Source: Magnetococcales bacterium (GTDB taxonomy: Bacteria > Pseudomonadota > Magnetococcia > Magnetococcales > UBA8363). From it: a stretch of 38,960 nt of DNA. Location of the stretch: assembly GCA_015232645.1 (NCBI GenBank), contig JADFZF010000007.1:1-38960 (forward strand), read 5' to 3'. Below the pieces are notes generated by a model, which was not told the origin of the DNA, searched no databases, and worked only from the letters and a program-made list of their open reading frames with translations. The position numbers were made by a program, and so were the translations under genes. Below are positions 27,711 to 38,960 of this stretch, one piece after another. How positions within the stretch are numbered: the stretch's first letter is position 1; every line of letters starts with the position of its first letter.

Positions 27711-29527
27711 GACTCGGAGGTTCCCAACTTGTCAAAGAAAAAATTCATGATCCTTTGGGCCACCGGGGCGGCAGCGGTACTCCCGTGGCCGCCGTGTTCC
27801 ACGATGACCGATATGGCAATACGGGGTTGATCCACGGGAGCATAGCAGACAAAAAGGGCATGATCCTTGAATCGTTCATTGTCTTCCTTGATGAGCTTGC
27901 CCGATTTTTCCCGTTTGTGTTTGACCACCTGGGAGGTTCCGGTTTTTCCTGCGGCGATGACCTTGTCCGGCTTGAACTGGCGTGCGGTTCCCGACTTGCC
28001 ATTGATAACAGCGGTCAAACCTTTACGTACCAAAGCGAGATGGGCAGGCTTGAAGGTATTGGCATGCAACAAAACCGGAGGTTGATCTTTCGAAGTGAGC
28101 GCGAAGGTTGGGCGATAGACCCGGCCCCCATTGGCCACGGCGGCGACCATATTGGCCAGTTGCAACGGCGTCGCCAGGACCGCACCCTGACCAATGCCGG
28201 TCACCAACGTTTCGCCGGGATACCAGGCATGACCGAAAGTCGCTTTTTTCCAGGCCCGCGAGGGCATGAGGCCAGGTCTTTCCCCTTCCAGGCCAATTTC
28301 GGTCAACGATCCCAGACCCATATTTTTTGCCTGGCGCGCCAGGGCGTCGATACCCAAGGCCTCGGAAACCTTGTAAAAGAAGACATCGCACGACTGTTCC
28401 AGGGCCGAAACGACATCCATCGAACCGTGGCCGCCACTTTTCCAGCAATAGAAGGTGTGGTTGTCCCGGGTCAAGCTACCGCCGCAGTGATGACGGGTGG
28501 AGGCATCGATTTTCCCTTCCGCCAGGGCCGCCAGGGCGACGACCATCTTGAAGGTGGACCCCGGAGGGTATTGACCCTGAATCGCCTTGTTGATCAGCGG
28601 TCGCTTGGGATCGGTCACCAGTCTTTTCCACTCGTCATTGGAAAAACCGCGGATAAACTGGTTGGGATCGTAGGAAGGTTGACTGACCATGGCCAACACT
28701 TCACCATTGTTGGGATCAAGGCAGACCGTCGCCCCGGAAACACCCGACAGCGCCCGCTCCGCCTCCGCCTGCAGTTCCATGTCGATGGTCAAACGCAGAT
28801 CGGGACCCGGTCGGGCCGGCTGCCGTTTGAGTTCGCGAATATGGCGACCCACGGCGTTGACTTCCATTTCCCGAACCCCCTCCTTGCCCCGCAAGACCAA
28901 CTCGAACATTCGTTCCATGCCGGTCTTGCCGACAATATCACCGGAACGAAAGTGGATGGATGAAAATTGGAAGGAGTCCTTGTCATTGACTTCGCCAAGA
29001 TAACCCAACAGATGGGCTGCAACATCACCATTGGGATAACTGCGGGTGGTTTGAACCTGAATGGAAGCTCCCGGAAAAGTATGGATACGGGATTCGATCT
29101 GATTGACCTGGGCCCAGGTGAGATGGGATTGAATCATCAATGGCAGAAAACTACGTTGCCGGTGCATCTGACGCACAATTTTTTCAATTCTGTCGGGAGT
29201 CAGATCGACGTAGGACTGGACCCGTTTGAGAAAAGCATGCAGATTTCCGATCAGCTCGGGGATGACGGAGAGTTGGAAATCGGGACTGTTATCCACCAAA
29301 ATTCGTCCATGGCGGTCGAGGATGCGCCCGCGCAACGCTGGGATGGGTTGCAGACTGATGCGATTGTCTTCCGCCAGGTTGCGATATTCACCGCCATTCA
29401 TCACCTGCAGATGGAACAACTGCCCACCGATGAGCAATGCCCCCCCTGTAAACAATCCGCCCAATAGGATCAGCCGTCGCCGGGCATCGACCTTGAAATG
29501 TTCATACTCGTTTTCCAGGGACGCCAT
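27707..29527 (-). CDS. mrdA: Penicillin-binding protein 2
   Basis: YPPGSTFKMVVALAAL (SxxK); GKTGTSQVV (KTG); RGRILDRHGRILVDN; 4-nt overlap with rodA. Confidence 0.95.
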   Translation of the reverse strand: MASLENEYEHFKVDARRRLILLGGLFTGGALLIGGQLFHLQVMNGGEYRNLAEDNRISLQPIPALRGRILDRHGRILVDNSPDFQLSVIPELIGNLHAFLKRVQSYVDLTPDRIEKIVRQMHRQRSFLPLMIQSHLTWAQVNQIESRIHTFPGASIQVQTTRSYPNGDVAAHLLGYLGEVNDKDSFQFSSIHFRSGDIVGKTGMERMFELVLRGKEGVREMEVNAVGRHIRELKRQPARPGPDLRLTIDMELQAEAERALSGVSGATVCLDPNNGEVLAMVSQPSYDPNQFIRGFSNDEWKRLVTDPKRPLINKAIQGQYPPGSTFKMVVALAALAEGKIDASTRHHCGGSLTRDNHTFYCWKSGGHGSMDVVSALEQSCDVFFYKVSEALGIDALARQAKNMGLGSLTEIGLEGERPGLMPSRAWKKATFGHAWYPGETLVTGIGQGAVLATPLQLANMVAAVANGGRVYRPTFALTSKDQPPVLLHANTFKPAHLALVRKGLTAVINGKSGTARQFKPDKVIAAGKTGTSQVVKHKREKSGKLIKEDNERFKDHALFVCYAPVDQPRIAISVIVEHGGHGSTAAAPVAQRIMNFFFDKLGTSES

Positions 29528-29528
29528 A

Positions 29529-30023
29529 CTATCGGACCTCCAATAACGAACGATGGAGGAAAATAAGCAGACGGACCTGCAACGGCATGACGATCAAGGT
29601 GGCCACGGGACGTCCCGCCAAGATGTCCCAACGAAAGCTCAACCCATTGTTCACAACTACCCAGGTAAACTGAATCACCTCGTCGATCAGGACAAAAATG
29701 GCGATGACGGGAAGTAAAAGGAGAAAGTCCATGGCCCGGAATAATTTACCATAGCGGCTGGCCAAGAGGATCAGGATCACTTTGGACAGGGCATTCAAAC
29801 CGATGGGGGTGGTGGAGATCATGTCCAACAGCAGGCCGGTGATGAAGGCAAGCACCGGTCCACACAGATCGGGGCGGTAAATACGCCAATAAAACAGGGC
29901 GATGATGACCATATCGGGACGCAGCACGGTCCAGGAGGCCAGAGGGAGGGATGTTTCCTGAATCGCCATCGCCATAAAGATGGTCAACGCCGGCAAAAAT
30001 GGGGCAAAGCTGGAAAGAATCAC
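29529..30023 (-). CDS. mreD: Rod shape-determining protein MreD
   Basis: Small polytopic protein, position between mreC and mrdA; RPDLCGPVLAFITGLLLDMISTTPIGLNALSKV. Confidence 0.9.
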   Translation of the reverse strand: MILSSFAPFLPALTIFMAMAIQETSLPLASWTVLRPDMVIIALFYWRIYRPDLCGPVLAFITGLLLDMISTTPIGLNALSKVILILLASRYGKLFRAMDFLLLLPVIAIFVLIDEVIQFTWVVVNNGLSFRWDILAGRPVATLIVMPLQVRLLIFLHRSLLEVR

Positions 30024-30898
30024 GGTTTTTTCATGACATTGAGATGTTTGGATGAGTCGATAATGACCGATTGCCGCCCGGGAATGAGCAGACGGACCTC
30101 CTCAACGCGATCAAAATCGACCGACGGTTGGATTTCGACATGCTGAAACAACCCGGTGTCCCCTTCCTTGACCTCAAGGACAGTTCCGATGAGCAACCCT
30201 TTGGGAAACGATCCGGCGATACCGGAGGTCAGAATCTGATCGCCAACGCGCACGTCGTCATCCTTGCCGATGTATTCCATGCTGAGTTTTTGTCCATTGA
30301 TTCCGGCGACGATGCCTCTGACCCGGGTGCGCTGGACCATGGCGGGGACCCGGGAATTCAGATCGAGAAGGGTCAGGACCAGAGAAGAGGTGGTACCGGT
30401 TTGAACAACACGGCCAACGATGCCCTCGGGAACCAGGACCGATGCATTGATTTTGACACCTTGGTCGCGACCGGCATCGATGAGCAGCACGTTGGCAAAG
30501 GCGGTGGAGGTGTCGCCCACCACGCTCGCCCCGAGACTCTTCAATCCCGGATCCAGGGACATGTTCAGCAGTTGCCGCAAACGGCGGTTTTCCATTTCCA
30601 ATTCCACAACCCGGGTACCGAGGGGACGCAACAATTTTAATTCTTCGGAAAAACGACGATTTTCTTCATCAAGGTTTTGCCATTGCCCGAATTTGGTGGC
30701 CAAATCGCGATAGGCCAGTACCGGACTTTGGACGATGTTCTGGATGTAACCGATGGCATCGAGAGCCGCATCTTCCAGGAACTCGGGGCTATGGGTGCCA
30801 GGCCGCACCGCCAGCAGCAGCAGCAGCGAAAGGATCAGCATGGATGCCGCAACGATGGCATGGCGATGTTCGCGGATGAGGACCAGGAAATAGTCCAA
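30020..30898 (-). CDS. mreC: Rod shape-determining protein MreC
   Basis: TM plus coiled coil; LRQLLNMSLDPGLKSLGASVVGDTSTAFANVLLIDAGRDQGVKINASVLVPEGIVGRV. Confidence 0.93.
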   Translation of the reverse strand: MDYFLVLIREHRHAIVAASMLILSLLLLLAVRPGTHSPEFLEDAALDAIGYIQNIVQSPVLAYRDLATKFGQWQNLDEENRRFSEELKLLRPLGTRVVELEMENRRLRQLLNMSLDPGLKSLGASVVGDTSTAFANVLLIDAGRDQGVKINASVLVPEGIVGRVVQTGTTSSLVLTLLDLNSRVPAMVQRTRVRGIVAGINGQKLSMEYIGKDDDVRVGDQILTSGIAGSFPKGLLIGTVLEVKEGDTGLFQHVEIQPSVDFDRVEEVRLLIPGRQSVIIDSSKHLNVMKKP

Positions 30899-30916
30899 GG
30901 GATGGCCTCCCCGGTG

Positions 30917-32014
<1,098 letters not shown>

Positions 32015-32095
32015 TTAATTTCGCATCAGGGATACGGTTCCACGTAAGGTGAGACTAACATCCCCTGCAAACCCCATCAAGGTTGAGAAAAGGTC

Positions 32096-34900
32096 TTGGA
32101 CAACAACGTTCCCACGCACAGAAAACTCCCGGTCATCCCCAAAGAATTCGTGGTCAGCGACTTTTTGGATTCCATCGGATTCGAGGCCAAACTGAATGCT
32201 TTGTTGCCTCAACAGATGGAGACCACCATTGCCGATGAAACCAGGCATCAAATAATTGACGTATTGCGAACCACCATCCGTCTGGGTCGAGAGAAGCTGC
32301 ATGCCATTCATCTGCAGGGAGCCTCCGGCGAATTCATCGTCAAGGGACATGCGGCGTTAACCGATGTCTGTCTGAAACGTATCTTCAGCATCATTCATTC
32401 CCATCCCGTCCAGGAGGAAGAATTCCTTACGCTGGTCGCTACAGGCGGCTATGGTCGTGGGGAGCTGGCCCCCTTTTCCGATATCGATCTGTTGTTCATC
32501 CTCCCCAACGACAGCCGTCCCAAACATGAAAAAATGGTAGAACGAATGCTTTATTGTCTATGGGACCTGGGGATGGATATCGGCCATGCGGTACGTCAAT
32601 TGGATGATTGTGTGCAACAGGCACGCCAAGATCTGGAAGTGCGTACATCCATGTTGGAATCCCGGTATCTGGCCGGCAACAAAGAACTATTCGACCATTA
32701 TAAAAGAAAATTGTTCAGAAAAGTACTCGACAAGGATCCCGACAGCTTCTTGCGTGCCAAATTGTTGGAACAGACCAAACGCCACGACAAATTTGGCAAT
32801 TCTTTCTTCTATCTTGAACCCAATATCAAGGAAAACCCCGGGGGATTGAGGGATATTCAAACGTTCTCCTGGATTTCCAAATATCGTTACAAGGTCGATC
32901 ATGTCAAAGACCTGGTGGATACCGGTATCATCACCCATCAGGAATATCGCGTTTTCACCCGCAGCCTCTCTTTTCTGCGGCGGGTTCGCAATGCATTGCA
33001 TTACCGGGCGGGACGCCGCGAAGATCGCCTGACCTTTCAGCACCAGATCGAAATTGCCCGCGAGTTTGGCTATCGGGACAGGCCCGGGCGGCAGGGGGTG
33101 GAACAATTCATGCGCCGTTATTATCAGGTGGCGCAACAAGTGGGCGACCTGTCGCGTATTTTTCTACGAAAATATCAGGAAGAACACCTGAAGATCCGCT
33201 GGTGGAACAAACGTCGGCTGGAAGAAAACTTTCAGTTGCTGGGCGACAAGGTGGCGTTGCGTTTTCCCGACCTGATCCAAACTGATCCACTGTTGCTTAT
33301 GAAAATTTTCAATGTGGCCCAGCGTCACCTCAAGACGATCCACCCGGAAACCGAACGCCTGATCCGTCGGCGTCTGGATCTGATCGACCGCGATTTTCAA
33401 CGCAACCCGGAAGCGGCAGCCCTGTTTTTACGTATTCTCAGCGGTCGGCAGGCGGTGGCCTGGACCCTCAGGCGAATGAACCAGATCGGGGTGTTGGGCC
33501 GCTATCTTCCCGAATTCGGTCGCATCATGTGGCAATCGCAGCATGACATGTTTCACGTTTTTACCGTCGATGAACATACGTTATTGGCAGTGGCTGCGGT
33601 CAGGCAGATCCAGGACGGCAAATTGCGCGACGAGTTGCCGTTGGCCACCAAGGTGCATGCCGAATTGGAAAACCCCACCCTTTTGATCCTTGCGGTCCTG
33701 TTTCACGATATCGCCAAAGGACGGGGCGGCGATCACACCCGCGAAGGAGCGGTCATTTCCAGGGATATTTGCCAAAGGCTGGGACTGCCCACCGCAGACA
33801 TCGACATGGTCGCCTGGCTGGTCGAAAACCATCTGTTGTTTTCCCGTACCGCCTTCCGGCGGGATCTGGGGGATCCCACCACCATTACCATGTTTGCCGA
33901 ACAAATGGGTAATGTCAAACGGTTGAAACTTCTATTTTTGCTGACCATCGCCGACATTCGCGCTGTCGGACCAGGAGTTTGGACCCCTTGGAAGGCCACA
34001 CTGCTGTGGCAGTTATATAATTTTGCCCTGGAGACGCTGGAAAAAGGCGCCTTCCGCATCAGCGATATCGCCCGGCATGCCAGAATTCGCCGCGAGGAAG
34101 CTAGGCAACTGCTGGTTCCGGAAAATGATCCAAAAATTGTCGATGCCCATTTTGATCGTTTTTATCACGATTATTTTATCCAGTACGATGTGCGTACTCT
34201 GGTGGATCATTTCCGCGCATTCGCGCCCCTGCGAGAGGAACCCATGGGGGTGGTTTTCTGGACCACCCCTGCGACCAACACCACGGAGTTGCTCCTGCAC
34301 ACCCCCGATCATCCCGGACTGATGGCACGTATTTCCGGTGCCCTCACCTCCGAAGGGGTCAACATCCTTTCCGCCAGCATTTCCACCACCAAGGACGGCA
34401 TGGCATTCGACTCATTCGTGTTGCAAAACAATCAGGGTAAGGCCATCGAAAGCAAACATCGTCTGGACAAGATCGAACAAACCTTGATTGCGGTCCTGAA
34501 AGGAAAGACCTGGCCGGAAGCCTTGCTATCCCGCGCCACTTCCGCCATCCCGACCTCCAGCCCGTTCCGGGTTCCGGTCTCCATCGAAGTGGATAACAGC
34601 TTCGACGGTTTCACCATACTGGAGGTGACCTCATTGGATCGTGTCGGTCTGTTGTATACCATCACCCGAGAGCTTGAACGACAAGGATTGCAAATTCGCA
34701 CAGCGAAAATTTCAACCTATGGTGAACGTGCTGTCGATGTGTTTTATTTACGGGACATTTTCGGTCTGAAATTAAACAGCCGCAAAATTGAAATCCTGAA
34801 ACAACGGCTGACCAAAGCCATTGAGACCATGGACGGTCGCGGAGTCAGTCCGCCATCGGGGTCCATTCTGACCAATTCGATCGAAGAGATGGATGCCTGA
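32096..34900 (+). CDS. glnD: [Protein-PII] uridylyltransferase / uridylyl-removing enzyme
   Basis: [19 protein letters not shown] nucleotidyltransferase motif; [19 protein letters not shown] motif; two C-terminal ACT domains ([36 protein letters not shown]). TTG start predicted. Confidence 0.95.
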   Translation: MDNNVPTHRKLPVIPKEFVVSDFLDSIGFEAKLNALLPQQMETTIADETRHQIIDVLRTTIRLGREKLHAIHLQGASGEFIVKGHAALTDVCLKRIFSIIHSHPVQEEEFLTLVATGGYGRGELAPFSDIDLLFILPNDSRPKHEKMVERMLYCLWDLGMDIGHAVRQLDDCVQQARQDLEVRTSMLESRYLAGNKELFDHYKRKLFRKVLDKDPDSFLRAKLLEQTKRHDKFGNSFFYLEPNIKENPGGLRDIQTFSWISKYRYKVDHVKDLVDTGIITHQEYRVFTRSLSFLRRVRNALHYRAGRREDRLTFQHQIEIAREFGYRDRPGRQGVEQFMRRYYQVAQQVGDLSRIFLRKYQEEHLKIRWWNKRRLEENFQLLGDKVALRFPDLIQTDPLLLMKIFNVAQRHLKTIHPETERLIRRRLDLIDRDFQRNPEAAALFLRILSGRQAVAWTLRRMNQIGVLGRYLPEFGRIMWQSQHDMFHVFTVDEHTLLAVAAVRQIQDGKLRDELPLATKVHAELENPTLLILAVLFHDIAKGRGGDHTREGAVISRDICQRLGLPTADIDMVAWLVENHLLFSRTAFRRDLGDPTTITMFAEQMGNVKRLKLLFLLTIADIRAVGPGVWTPWKATLLWQLYNFALETLEKGAFRISDIARHARIRREEARQLLVPENDPKIVDAHFDRFYHDYFIQYDVRTLVDHFRAFAPLREEPMGVVFWTTPATNTTELLLHTPDHPGLMARISGALTSEGVNILSASISTTKDGMAFDSFVLQNNQGKAIESKHRLDKIEQTLIAVLKGKTWPEALLSRATSAIPTSSPFRVPVSIEVDNSFDGFTILEVTSLDRVGLLYTITRELERQGLQIRTAKISTYGERAVDVFYLRDIFGLKLNSRKIEILKQRLTKAIETMDGRGVSPPSGSILTNSIEEMDA

Positions 34901-35012
34901 TGTCAACCGGTTGACTTTGTCAATAGAAAATGACACATCATGGAGCCTGGATACTGGATTTGATTTTTTCCCAACCGATTGTTCACCTCATATACTCTTA
35001 AGGAAGAAGACC

Positions 35013-36362
35013 GTGTCTGAAAGCTGGACCCCCGAATCATGGAAACAATACCCGGCCCTGCAGCAACCCGAATGGCCTGATCCAGCCGAGCTGGCCCGGA
35101 CCTGTGATCGTCTCGCCAGTTATCCCCCCCTGGTATTTGCCGGAGAGGCCAGATCGCTCATGAGCCAACTGAAAAAGGTTACTCAGGGCGAAGCCTTCTT
35201 ACTTCAAGGTGGGGACTGCGCTGAATCGTTCAACGAGTTTACCGCCAACGCCATACGCGACAAACTCAAAGTATTGTTACAAATGGCCGTCATACTCACC
35301 CACGGCATTGGCAGACCCATCGTCAAGGTCGGGCGTATTGCCGGGCAATTCGCCAAACCGCGTTCCAGTCCGACCGAAACCAAAGGTGGCGTCTCCCTCC
35401 CCAGTTTTCGCGGCGAGTCGGTCAACGATGCCGATTTTTCCGAAGAGGCCCGACAGCCTGATCCCAGCCGCCTGGAGCGGGCCTACTTTCAATCCGCCAG
35501 CACGCTGAATCTGCTTCGGGCCTTCACCAGCGGCGGCTATGCCGATTTGAAACAGGTTCACATCTGGAACCAGGATTTTGTCGCCGCCTCGTCCCAAGGG
35601 CAACGCTACAGCAAGCTGGCTGATCAAGTCAGTGAAAGCCTCAGGTTCATGGAGGTCCTGGGGATCAATTCCAGCAACAGCCCTATCCTGCGGGAGGTGG
35701 AGTATTTCACCAGTCACGAAGCCTTGATTCTGGAATACGAAACCGCCCTCACCCGACAGGACTCCCTCACTGGAGACTACTATGACTGCTCCGGTCACAT
35801 GTTATGGATTGGCGAACGGACCCGACAACCCGATGGCGCCCACGTCGAATTCCTACGCGGGGTTAAAAATCCCCTCGGCGTCAAGATCGGCCCCGATGTC
35901 CGGCCCGAAGATATTCGCTTGCTGTGTTCCCGTCTCAACCCCGAAAACATTCCCGGTCGTCTGACATTGATCGGACGCTTTGGTCATGGAAAGATCGGCA
36001 AGTGTCTGCCTGATATCATTCGCGCCTGCAAGGCTGAAGGATTCCAGGTCGTCTGGAGCTGCGATCCCATGCATGGCAATACCTATGGCACCCCCAATGG
36101 GTACAAAACCCGCTCCATCGAACACATTCTATCGGAATTGAAACAGTTCTTTGCCATCCACAAGGCTGAAGGGACTTGGCCTGGTGGCGTTCATTTCGAG
36201 CTGACGGGTGATAACGTCACCGAATGTGTCGGTGGTTCTCAGGAGGTCCTGGAGGAACACCTGGAAAGACGCTATCACACCACTTGCGACCCCCGACTCA
36301 ACGCCGCTCAAAGCCTTGATGTGGCCTTTCTTGTCGCGGAGGCTTTGAGACGAATGGAATAA
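35013..36362 (+). CDS. Class II 3-deoxy-7-phosphoheptulonate synthase (DAHP synthase)
   Basis: [66 protein letters not shown] start at 35013 is more consistent than the upstream ORF start. Confidence 0.93.
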   Translation: MSESWTPESWKQYPALQQPEWPDPAELARTCDRLASYPPLVFAGEARSLMSQLKKVTQGEAFLLQGGDCAESFNEFTANAIRDKLKVLLQMAVILTHGIGRPIVKVGRIAGQFAKPRSSPTETKGGVSLPSFRGESVNDADFSEEARQPDPSRLERAYFQSASTLNLLRAFTSGGYADLKQVHIWNQDFVAASSQGQRYSKLADQVSESLRFMEVLGINSSNSPILREVEYFTSHEALILEYETALTRQDSLTGDYYDCSGHMLWIGERTRQPDGAHVEFLRGVKNPLGVKIGPDVRPEDIRLLCSRLNPENIPGRLTLIGRFGHGKIGKCLPDIIRACKAEGFQVVWSCDPMHGNTYGTPNGYKTRSIEHILSELKQFFAIHKAEGTWPGGVHFELTGDNVTECVGGSQEVLEEHLERRYHTTCDPRLNAAQSLDVAFLVAEALRRME

Positions 36363-36398
36363 AGGGTCCCTTGATGGTGCGAGGAGGTAATAGACCTG

Positions 36399-36423
36399 CA
36401 GGGGGGAGACGTTTTCCCCCCTG
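36399..36423 (+). terminator. GC-rich hairpin downstream of the DAHP synthase
   Basis: CAGGGGGGA / TCCCCCCTG inverted repeat with 7-nt loop, 37 nt after the stop; no clean U tract. Confidence 0.45.
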
Positions 36424-37008
36424 GGGGAATAGAATTTCCGAATTGATCAAACGCATGAGCAGACTCCATACGATTGTAGGGTCAAACCGGACCAGCATGC
36501 CTTCTTAAACCGGTGTAACCTTGATTAAACACCCGGCCACAGCCCCATGGCCATGAGCAACGAAACACCAAAACTGATGACGGTCAGCGTCGTGAACAAT
36601 TTGGTCTCCATGGATTCCACGCCACAAGGTCGCGACTCCTGGACCGTACTACTGTCGATGCGGGATCTGATTGAAATAGGACAATGCAGGGTACCTATTC
36701 CTTCGGCATTGTTGGTCCATTTTCCAGTCATGGTGTGTACGCTTTCCTCTGGTTTGCAGGTTCAGTAAGCAACAATCAGCAGCCGCATCTGTTAATGCAA
36801 GCTTCCTGCCAATATTGAAAGTTACGATACATGATTGATTTTATAATATTTTGTCTGAAAATCACTACAACGTTTCTCTCTGTCAATAACTCGACGTTGC
36901 ATTCATGTCGGCCAGTGGAAAGGATGATGTGAAGGAGGTTGGGAGCCAGGCCGATTTGCTCTTCCGGAGTGGCCTGGTTGGTCATTGTTGCCAATTCATG
37001 GAACGACG

Positions 37009-38769
37009 ATGAGAAAATCTTTGTCGAATTCATTTTTCAAAAGATGGTTGTACCAGGAAGTCCAACCGGTTTGGGCACACCAATTCTTGGATGCCTTGGG
37101 TGGAGAGGATACGCGCGCCAAAAAGCTTGCCGTTGTCGATTTTTTGTCGAGGATTCAGGTTGAGGAATCTTCCGGCTTGATGTTGATACAGGACCGAACC
37201 CCAGGGGAGCGTCGGGCGGTATTCGAAGAAATTTATAAACTTTTCGGTGGGGAAGAGGGTTTCAGAAAAAAAATAGCTGGTGAAAGCTGGACCATGGCGG
37301 TCCTGGAAAAAAAGGAAGAGTTATGGCGGGTTCTGGCCGCTTCGAGGAGAAAACATCAAATTCTCCTATGGGGTGGTTTGTTGGGAACGATCGGGGTGGT
37401 CGTTGGGACTGCACTGGTTCTGTGGTTGGGAGAGAATGGCCCCGATTTTTTTGGCTCCGGCGATTCACAATCGTTCCTGTTACCGGACCGAACTTTAACC
37501 AGGATCAAAGGGCCGCAGGACTTTTCTCCGCAACCGCCATTGCCTGGGCAGAAGAACCTTATAGTATACGAGGTTATGGGCAAAACTTCCCCGGATCGAG
37601 AAACGCCTGCTCCAGAAAAGGCTTCCCAGAGTGATACCAACCATCGGACAACGAATACGGCCTCAGCCGAAATAATGCTTTCAGAGCCCAAGGCTCAGGT
37701 GCAAAAAACAGAAGAAATCGCCCAATCCAATGAAGAAAAAGCCGAGCTGGGCTCTACTCCATTGTCGGCTGACAAAAAAACGGATGGTGGACACAACCTC
37801 CCGCAAGCTCCCAGTGTTCCTGCCCCTGAGTCGGTTCGCCCTGCGACCGATCAAGCTCCGGCGACGACGGGAATGGAACAGGATCGGACAAGGTCAGCGG
37901 CACCTGAACCGGTGGCCGTCGCCCAAGCGTCCAAGTCCGAAGAACCCTCCTCCAATTCAACCCCGGAGGTCAATGCCTCCACCTCAGCCAACGATAAAAT
38001 GCTTGGGCAATCGATGCTGGCTATCGCCGACCGGGAAATGGAATCGTTGGCTGATGATGTGGAAAAGACAACCGCGCCGGCGATGCCAGCGACGGCGCCC
38101 TCCGTCATTCCCTCTCCTCCCAAGGAAACAGAAACAAGCCACCAGGAGAAACCAACTGACATAAAGAATCCAAAAGAGAAAGATTGGGCTGAGACTCCTT
38201 TACACTTCATTTCCCTGGGACCGTTGTCTGTCAAACCGGTCCAAACAGGTGTTGATACATCATGGATCAAGGAGGGGGAGACGTTTTATGCCACGCCCGA
38301 TGACAAACCACTTGTCCCCAAAAAGGTGACCATCGTTCGCCATTGGCAGTCGCCGTACACCTTGATTGGCGATGATACCAATGGCAACGACACTGGACTC
38401 CATGTTTCGCTTCCCGACCAACAGCACATCCGATTCTCCATTGCATCCTTGTTGGGAAGAACGGCATTTCGTGAAGGGGAGCGATTTGAGATTACCAAAG
38501 ACATTCTACGTGAAATGGCCTTGTTCATACAAATCGTTCCCAGGGAGGCGTACCAATTGGAATTCGATGCTTCAGGGGTGATCACCATTCCACGATCCTT
38601 TTGGAACCGTGTCCTTGAGGCTGGCGGCAAATGGGTGACGGTCAGTCGCAAAATACCACATGCCGACACCAGCAAGCTCCATATTCGCGATATCGCCTCT
38701 AAAAAAATACCGGATATTCAAAAGGATCTGGGCGCCGATTCGATCAGTGAAACAAAACGGGCAGACTGA
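37009..38769 (+). CDS. Unassigned single-TM protein with low-complexity linker and C-terminal globular region
   Basis: MRKSLSNSFFKRWLYQEV... N-terminal domain; TM ILLWGGLLGTIGVVVGTALVLWL; Pro/Ser/Glu/Thr-rich linker; C-terminal region DTSWIKEGETFYATPDDKPLVPKKVTIV... No family recognised. Confidence 0.75.
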   Translation: MRKSLSNSFFKRWLYQEVQPVWAHQFLDALGGEDTRAKKLAVVDFLSRIQVEESSGLMLIQDRTPGERRAVFEEIYKLFGGEEGFRKKIAGESWTMAVLEKKEELWRVLAASRRKHQILLWGGLLGTIGVVVGTALVLWLGENGPDFFGSGDSQSFLLPDRTLTRIKGPQDFSPQPPLPGQKNLIVYEVMGKTSPDRETPAPEKASQSDTNHRTTNTASAEIMLSEPKAQVQKTEEIAQSNEEKAELGSTPLSADKKTDGGHNLPQAPSVPAPESVRPATDQAPATTGMEQDRTRSAAPEPVAVAQASKSEEPSSNSTPEVNASTSANDKMLGQSMLAIADREMESLADDVEKTTAPAMPATAPSVIPSPPKETETSHQEKPTDIKNPKEKDWAETPLHFISLGPLSVKPVQTGVDTSWIKEGETFYATPDDKPLVPKKVTIVRHWQSPYTLIGDDTNGNDTGLHVSLPDQQHIRFSIASLLGRTAFREGERFEITKDILREMALFIQIVPREAYQLEFDASGVITIPRSFWNRVLEAGGKWVTVSRKIPHADTSKLHIRDIASKKIPDIQKDLGADSISETKRAD

Positions 38770-38884
38770 TGATCCCGGACCGGAATCAACGCAGGCCGGT
38801 TAATTCTACCTTGTCACATTCATTAATTGAAATGGATGGCTAATTATTTATTGCTATATGACAATATTGAAAGAAAAAAGGGGT

Positions 38885-38902
38885 CTGGGGGATTGCCCCC
38901 AG
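38885..38902. repeat. Hairpin CTGGGGG-ATTG-CCCCCAG flanked by GGGGT and GGTTTTGATTTTG
   Basis: Perfect 7-bp stem. On the minus strand it reads AACCCTGGGGGCAATCCCCCAGACCCC, resembling the flanks of 3088-3113 and 10506-10530. It could also serve as a terminator for the upstream gene. Confidence 0.5.
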
Positions 38903-38960
38903 GGTTTTGATTTTGTTTTTGACTTTGATTTTCAGGCGCCCGTTGATCCGAAGCCAGATT

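Noticed and set aside
27755-28963. 402-aa plus-strand ORF antisense to mrdA
   Set aside because: Opposite strand carries clear PBP2 motifs; this is a codon-bias shadow.

Overview
The 38.96 kb window is gene-dense and looks like a proteobacterial chromosome. Short dispersed GC-rich hairpins and overall gene content suggest a Magnetococcales-like or related lineage, but that placement is a low-confidence inference. Most of the window is housekeeping: a GAPDH-family enzyme, a PPC/DUF296 protein, a large PPDK-like protein, tandem COQ10/RatA-like START proteins, a DsbA-like protein, an exported beta-carbonic anhydrase, trpBA, an AGCS symporter, folB-folK, dapA, c-type cytochromes, smpB, lpxD, the mreBCD-mrdA-rodA elongasome operon, glnD and a class II DAHP synthase. 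The most interesting accessory segment is about 14.5-20.5 kb. It has two glycosyltransferases resembling those of PEP-CTERM/XrtA loci, then a small Cys/Tyr-containing protein with a Tat-like leader, a PqqD-like peptide chaperone, an HprK-related kinase and a TPR-sulfotransferase. This looks like a possible peptide or protein modification cassette with its own secreted substrate. Other points of interest are a 1439-aa PPDK-like protein with a large unassigned N-terminal region and no PEP/pyruvate barrel, a structured RNA or terminator between dapA and a cytochrome gene, dispersed CTGGG...CCCAG hairpins, a 33-codon CCC-ending ORF upstream of GAPDH, and an unassigned transmembrane protein at the 3' end. 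No tRNA, rRNA, CRISPR array or transposase was recognised.
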